Made by a program: the position numbers and the translations under genes. Positions 60,234 through 64,000 of a stretch of DNA of 64,000 bases are shown here, in pieces. The notes below the pieces were generated by a model. That model was not told the origin of the DNA and did not search any database. It was given only the letters and a program-made list of their open reading frames with translations. Every line of letters begins with the position of its first letter. The first letter of the stretch is position 1. This stretch comes from Segniliparus rugosus ATCC BAA-974 (GTDB lineage Bacteria; Actinomycetota; Actinomycetes; Mycobacteriales; Mycobacteriaceae): assembly GCF_000185725.2 (NCBI RefSeq), contig NZ_KI391954.1, positions 434,001 to 498,000 of the forward strand, read 5' to 3'.

Positions 60234-61603
60234 GGCGGGCGCTGGCCCTCGCTTCGGCAGTGGCCATGTTGGCCGCCGCGCCGGTTGCCGCCTCCGCCGC
60301 GCCCCTCTCCGGGCCGCCCGCCGTGGACGAGGGCGCGCTGCCCGCCAACTCGGCCCCGGTCCCGCCGCAGCCGATGGAGCGCCGCCGCGCCTGCGTCCTC
60401 GCGGGCGGAGTGCCCGACCAGGCGCTGACCGGTTTGCCGCCGGACCTCGCGGCCCTCGACCTGCCCGCAGCCCAACGCCTCGCGCGGGGGGACGGCCAGA
60501 CGGTCGCGATCCTTGGCACCGGGGTGGCGCGCAATCCCAGGCTGCCGAACCTCGTCGGCGGCGGGGACTACGTCGGCCAGACGGACGGCCTGGACGACTG
60601 CGACGGCGTCGGCACCCTCGTCGCGGGGATCGTGGGGGCGCAGCCCGCGCCGGGCGACGGCGTCGTCGGGGTCGCGCCCGCCGCGAAGATTTTGTCGTTG
60701 CGGGTCTCCTCCGCGATGTTCAACCTCAAAGAGCCGGGCGACAACCCGATGCTCGCGCAGGCAGCGGTCCAAGCTCAGGCGCTGGCCCGCGCGGTGGTGC
60801 GCGCCGCGGACCTCGGGGCCACGGTGATCGTGATCAGCTCGGTCCTGTGCGTTCCGGCGGACGTCGGCGTCGACCTCGCGCCGGTGGGAGCCGCGCTGCG
60901 CTACGCGGCGGTGGACAAGAACGTCCTCGTCGTCGCCGCGGCGGGGGATCTGAACCAGTCGAACTGCTCGGAGAACCCGGTCGGCGGACCGGGGCGGCCG
61001 GGCGACTCTCGGGATTGGGAGAGCGTCGCGACGCTCTCCGTCCCCTCCCTCTGGCAGCCGTACGTGCTGTCCACGGCTTCGATCACGCCGCAGGGCCAGC
61101 CGTCCGCCACCGCGCTCGCCGGTCCGTGGGTGTCGGTCGCCGCGCCTGGCGAGTCGGTCGTGTCGTTGTCCAACGCCCCCGACGTCGTCGTCGCGAACGC
61201 CCTGCTGGACGAGAAGGGCAAGCCCGTCCCCGTGCAAGGCTCCGCGTACGCGGCGGGGTACGTCGCGGGGGTCGCGGCGCTGGTCCGGTCCCGGTTCCCG
61301 CAGTTGACCGCGCATCAGGCGATGAGCCGGATCACGTTGTCCGCGCACAACGCGGCCCGGCTGCCCTCGAATCTGGTCGGCTTCGGGACCGTCGACCCCC
61401 TCGCGGCCCTGACGTGGGATCTGCCCGCGGGCGAGGCGCAGGCCCCACGGGCGGCCGTGAAACAAATCGAGCCCCCCGCGCCGCCGCCGCTGGACCCTGG
61501 CCTGCCCAAGACCGTGGCGCTCGCGGGCACAGGCGTTTTGGCCCTGGTGGTCGGCGCGGTCGCGGCAATCGCGGCATGGCGACGGAAAGGAACGGATCGG
61601 TGA
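60230..61603 (+). CDS. mycP3: ESX-3 mycosin MycP3, catalytically dead
   Basis: The 457-residue subtilisin-like protein has a signal peptide (MRRALALASAVAMLAAAPVA), an N-terminal extension with Pro stretches, the protease fold and a C-terminal membrane helix (TVALAGTGVLALVVGAVAAI) with a short basic tail. Compared with mycosins, every catalytic position is changed. The Asp motif reads AILGTGV (Gly96 for Asp), the His motif DGVGTLVAGI (Val127 for His), the oxyanion Asn region AAAGDL (Asp240 for Asn) and the Ser motif QGSAYAAGY (Ala339 for Ser). The fold, the Cys residues and the open frame are kept, so a structural role is likely. In mycobacteria the mycosin stabilises the ESX complex independently of its activity. 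Confidence 0.92.
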   Translation: MRRALALASAVAMLAAAPVAASAAPLSGPPAVDEGALPANSAPVPPQPMERRRACVLAGGVPDQALTGLPPDLAALDLPAAQRLARGDGQTVAILGTGVARNPRLPNLVGGGDYVGQTDGLDDCDGVGTLVAGIVGAQPAPGDGVVGVAPAAKILSLRVSSAMFNLKEPGDNPMLAQAAVQAQALARAVVRAADLGATVIVISSVLCVPADVGVDLAPVGAALRYAAVDKNVLVVAAAGDLNQSNCSENPVGGPGRPGDSRDWESVATLSVPSLWQPYVLSTASITPQGQPSATALAGPWVSVAAPGESVVSLSNAPDVVVANALLDEKGKPVPVQGSAYAAGYVAGVAALVRSRFPQLTAHQAMSRITLSAHNAARLPSNLVGFGTVDPLAALTWDLPAGEAQAPRAAVKQIEPPAPPPLDPGLPKTVALAGTGVLALVVGAVAAIAAWRRKGTDR

Positions 61604-62532
61604 GCATCGCCCCTGCTAAGCCAAGTCGCGCGAGGGCCACGCTCGCCCTCGCGCTTGTTTTCGCCGCTGTTCTCGTCGGCGCAGATTCGCTCCGCACCGG
61701 GTGGCGGCCCTCCGCCGGTTGGTTCCTCGGAGCCGTCGCGGTGCTGCTGGCGCTCGTGCTCGGCAGCTGGGGCGGGACGCACGTCACCCAGATCCTGCGC
61801 CGCCGGATCGCCTTGTCGTCGCGGGCGAAGCGGGGGGTCTCCGCCGAGGCGGAGGGCTCTGCGAAGCCCGAGGCGGGCTCTTCCTCGCGCGTCGCGGTGT
61901 TCGTGCGGGTCGAGCCCCCGGCGGGGGCCGAGTCTCGCAACTGGCTGCCGCTGGAGCTGATCGCGAGCTACCTGGACCGCTACGGGGTGCGGTGCGCCGC
62001 CGTGCGGGTGGCTTTCCGCCGATCCCGGCGATACGGCCAGGAAGCCTGGATCACCCTCGTGGTGGACGCGACGGAGAACCTCGCCGCGCTCGAGGCGCGC
62101 AGCGCGCGGATCCCGCTGCACGAGCTCGCCGAGGCGACCCGGCGCAGGCTCGCGGCGCAGCTGCGCGAGGAGGGTTTCGCCGCCGAGCACGCCGACACGG
62201 CCCCGAAGCTGGTGTGGGCAGGCTCTGAGGACTGGAACGGCGTGGTCGACGGCGAGGAGCGCGTCGCCGCGTACGCCGTGTCGACCGGCGGCGACCTCGA
62301 CGCGCGGCTGGCGGAGATCGCCGCGTACCCGGCGCAGGAGACATGGACGGTGCTGGAGTTCACCGGCTCGCCCGCGAGCGCGACGCTCACGGTTGCCTGC
62401 GCGCTGCGCAAACAAGGCGTTGTGGAGCTGCTGCCCGCCGGGTTGCAACCGCATCGCGGAGCCCATCTGCCCGCGCTCGCCATCCTTGCCCCGGATTCGA
62501 CGGCTTTGCTCAGCACGGCGGCCTCGCTCTAA
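61600..62532 (+). CDS. eccE3: ESX-3 membrane component EccE3
   Basis: The 310-residue protein has two N-terminal membrane helices (TLALALVFAAVLVGADSLR and GWFLGAVAVLLALVLGSWGG) and a cytosolic or peripheral domain. There is an Arg/Ser/Glu-rich linker and RNWLPLELIASYLDRYGVRC, typical of EccE. EccE sits at the edge of the EccB/C/D complex. The GTG at 61600 overlaps the mycP3 stop; an in-frame ATG at 61576 is an alternative. It is the last gene of the ESX-3 operon. Confidence 0.88.
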   Translation: MSIAPAKPSRARATLALALVFAAVLVGADSLRTGWRPSAGWFLGAVAVLLALVLGSWGGTHVTQILRRRIALSSRAKRGVSAEAEGSAKPEAGSSSRVAVFVRVEPPAGAESRNWLPLELIASYLDRYGVRCAAVRVAFRRSRRYGQEAWITLVVDATENLAALEARSARIPLHELAEATRRRLAAQLREEGFAAEHADTAPKLVWAGSEDWNGVVDGEERVAAYAVSTGGDLDARLAEIAAYPAQETWTVLEFTGSPASATLTVACALRKQGVVELLPAGLQPHRGAHLPALAILAPDSTALLSTAASL

Positions 62533-62588
62533 GGCGCGGCCGTCGCGCCAGTTGACCTTTGCGTCGGGCTCGACCAGAATCATTGCCC

Positions 62589-63059
62589 GTGAAGATCGGC
62601 GAGCGTCTGAGGACCGCAGTGGATTCGACCGGGCCTGCGACGCTCTGGATCATGGTCGCGATTGCGGCCGTGGACGCCGCGGTCGGCGCGTTCCTCGCGA
62701 CGAACTATTTCACCGGGGCGCTCGTCTTCAACGCGCATCCCGACCTCAAGACGCAAACGCCGTGGGTGTTCGTCGTGGCGATGACCGTCGCGGTCGCCTC
62801 GGGGGCGAAAGCCTTGCTGCGCGCCTCGGACACGATGTGGCGGTCCTGGCTCTTCCGGATCGGCCTGCCCGTCGTGCTGCTCGCGGTGATCATCTTCCTC
62901 GTCGCCGACGCGCAGGCGGCTGCCCCCGAATACATCTTCTTCAAGGACGACGGGACGCTGTTGCGGCCCGCTTTCCCGTACGTGCGGGCGGTCTTCGCCG
63001 CGTTCTCCCTTGTCGGGCAGTTCGCTCTGCTGGTGCGGCTGCGCGGCAACGCCCGCTGA
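62589..63059 (+). CDS. Four-helix membrane protein, unknown function
   Basis: The GTG at 62589 (VKIGERLRTAVDS) is preferred; the frame opens at 62559. The 156-residue protein has about four hydrophobic segments: LWIMVAIAAVDAAVGAFLA, PWVFVVAMTVAVASGAKAL, IGLPVVLLAVIIFLVADAQ and VRAVFAAFSLVGQFALLV. The loop between the first two carries FNAHPDLKTQ. No family is recognised. It lies 56 bases after eccE3 in the same direction but has no ESX signature, and it is convergent with the methyltransferase gene (three bases between stops). Confidence 0.65.
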   Translation: MKIGERLRTAVDSTGPATLWIMVAIAAVDAAVGAFLATNYFTGALVFNAHPDLKTQTPWVFVVAMTVAVASGAKALLRASDTMWRSWLFRIGLPVVLLAVIIFLVADAQAAAPEYIFFKDDGTLLRPAFPYVRAVFAAFSLVGQFALLVRLRGNAR

Positions 63060-63062
63060 GCC

Positions 63063-63662
63063 TCAGCGCTTGCGGGCTTTGAGCACGATGTCCGCCGGAG
63101 CCTCGCGCCCGTCCGGCAACCGGCGCTCGCGCGGGCGCGCCTCATGCGTCAGGATCTCCCAGCCGGAGCCGAGGAGTTCGGCGATCTGGCCGACGCTGTA
63201 GTAGTCGGCGGGGTTGAAGCGAGCGTCTTTGGGCTGATGGCCGGCCATGTCGTGGCCGACGACCACGAGGAAGCCGCCCGGCGCGACGGCTTCGAGGAAG
63301 CCGCGCACGCCCTCCTCGCCCGCCGTGCGCGGCAGCGGGTAATACTGCAGGGAGACCAGGTCGAACCGTCCGCGCTCGGGCGGGTCGGCGATGAGGTCGG
63401 CGCGCAGCCAGGTCACCGCCGCGAGGGGGACCGCGGCCCTGGCGCGCTCGATGGCGACGGAGGAGATATCCGCCGCGACGACTTTCCAGCCGCGCTCGGC
63501 GAGCCAGAGCGCGTCCCCGCCTTCGCCGCAGCCCACATCGAGGGCAAGGCCCGGGGCGAGGTCCGCCGCTTCGGCGACCAGGGCGGCGTTCGGCATGCCG
63601 CTCCAGATCTGCTCGCGTTCCCGGTACAGCTCGTTCCACTCGTTCTCGTCCATGGCGACCAT
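63063..63662 (-). CDS. Class I SAM-dependent methyltransferase
   Basis: From ATG 63662 the product is 199 residues. ALDVGCGEGGDALWLAERGW is motif I, followed by VVAADISSVAIERARA with the acidic residue that binds ribose, then FDLVSLQYYPLP and a FLVVVGHDMAGHQ strand. It belongs to the small TehB-like class I methyltransferases (detoxification or small-molecule methylation), substrate unknown. A second ATG at 63653 is equally possible. It is divergent from an XRE regulator across 50 bases, which probably controls it. Confidence 0.85.
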   Translation of the reverse strand: MVAMDENEWNELYREREQIWSGMPNAALVAEAADLAPGLALDVGCGEGGDALWLAERGWKVVAADISSVAIERARAAVPLAAVTWLRADLIADPPERGRFDLVSLQYYPLPRTAGEEGVRGFLEAVAPGGFLVVVGHDMAGHQPKDARFNPADYYSVGQIAELLGSGWEILTHEARPRERRLPDGREAPADIVLKARKR

Positions 63663-63694
63663 GGTGCCGCGACATAGATCGAGAAGCAACAAAA

Positions 63695-63711
63695 ATTGCG
63701 AAAACTGCAAT
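63695..63711. promoter_or_regulatory. Inverted repeat operator before the XRE regulator
   Basis: ATTGC-N7-GCAAT (63695-63711) lies directly before the ATG of the XRE gene and 33 bases from the methyltransferase start. The TTGC/GCAA form fits autoregulation by an XRE/cupin regulator of both genes. Confidence 0.5.
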
Positions 63712-63712
63712 A

Positions 63713-64000
63713 ATGGAGCGCGTGGACCCTGTCGCGCTCGAACTGATCGGCCCTCGGCTGCGGCGCTTGCGCCAACAACGCGCGATGACGCTGCGCGACG
63801 TCGCCGAGGCCACCGCTCTCACGACGAGCACGCTGTCCCGGCTCGAATCCGGCCAGCGCAAACCGACGCTGGAGCTGCTCCTGCCGCTCGCGCGGCTCTA
63901 CCGCGTCGCGCTCGACGACATCGTCGACGCGCCGCCGACGGGCGACCCCCGCGTGCATTTGAAGCCCATTCGAAGGGACGGCAAGGTCATCGTCCCGCTC
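63713..64000 (+). CDS. XRE-family regulator (3' end cut by window edge)
   Basis: Ninety-six codons from ATG 63713 to the right edge, with no stop. Residues about 13-70 are an XRE HTH (RLRRLRQQRAMTLRDVAEAT, TLSRLESGQRKPTLELLLPL) and the visible rest (VHLKPIRRDGKVIVPL) begins what looks like a cupin-type sensor, as in many short-regulator families of about 190 residues. It is divergent from the methyltransferase and probably its repressor. Confidence 0.8.
   Translation, partial: MERVDPVALELIGPRLRRLRQQRAMTLRDVAEATALTTSTLSRLESGQRKPTLELLLPLARLYRVALDDIVDAPPTGDPRVHLKPIRRDGKVIVPL

Noticed and set aside
60230-61603. mycP3 as a pseudogene
   Set aside because: The frame, signal peptide, membrane anchor and neighbouring overlaps are intact; only active-site residues differ, so an inactive but functional protein fits better.

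Overview
The window is high-GC actinobacterial DNA from the mycolic-acid lineage. It carries a mycobactin-type siderophore cluster and an ESX-3 (type VII) secretion locus, together with PE, PPE, EspG, mycosin and 13E12-like DUF222/HNH genes. That combination is restricted to Mycobacteriales. The non-mycobacterial gene order (ESX-3 split by the mbt cluster) suggests a relative such as Segniliparus; the genus is inference, not read from the sequence.

Region 1 (1-11287, minus strand) is a tightly packed operon, mostly joined by 4-base start/stop overlaps. It encodes a WXG100 protein, YbaB-like and Ala/Pro-rich proteins, a lipoprotein and small membrane proteins. It ends in a giant CpnT-like protein that runs off the left edge. 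That last protein has a DUF1023 alpha/beta-hydrolase domain and a C-terminal domain with the motifs of RelA/SpoT nucleotide-alarmone synthetases. It looks like an accessory set of ESX substrates with a polymorphic toxin.

Region 2 (11.5-19.66 kb) is an integrated element abutting the 3' end of a tRNA-Arg(ACG) gene: tyrosine integrase, excisionase-type HTH, two XRE regulators, primase/SF3 helicase, ribbon-helix-helix protein plus cytosine methyltransferase, and a 0.74-kb non-coding stretch with eight copies of a TTGCTCG motif, six of them paired into three 28-bp palindromes (a possible replication origin). The left end of the element is not visible, so Region 1 may be its cargo.

Region 3 (19.8-23.4 kb, minus) is an mbtH-eccA3-PPE4 operon. 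Region 4 (23.5-47.7 kb) is the mycobactin pathway. mbtI makes salicylate, mbtA activates it, mbtB/E/F are the NRPSs, mbtC/D the PKS subunits, and mbtG/mbtK the lysine N-hydroxylase and acyltransferase. A stand-alone thioesterase and a siderophore-interacting flavoprotein are included. IdeR-like iron boxes lie in the mbtH/mbtI and mbtK/mbtB divergent regions and before the thioesterase gene.

Region 5 (47.9-51.1 kb) holds a DUF222/HNH gene, a second DUF1023 hydrolase and a DoxX membrane protein. Region 6 (51.1-62.5 kb) is the rest of ESX-3: eccB3-eccC3-PE5-esxG-esxH-espG3-eccD3-(29-aa ORF)-mycP3-eccE3, preceded by an IdeR-like box. PPE4 is absent from its usual place between PE5 and esxG. The mycosin MycP3 has lost all catalytic residues. 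Siderophore synthesis and ESX-3, which supports siderophore-mediated iron uptake in mycobacteria, are thus interleaved and probably co-regulated by iron. Region 7 (62.6-64 kb) has a small membrane protein, a class I methyltransferase and a divergent XRE regulator cut by the right edge.
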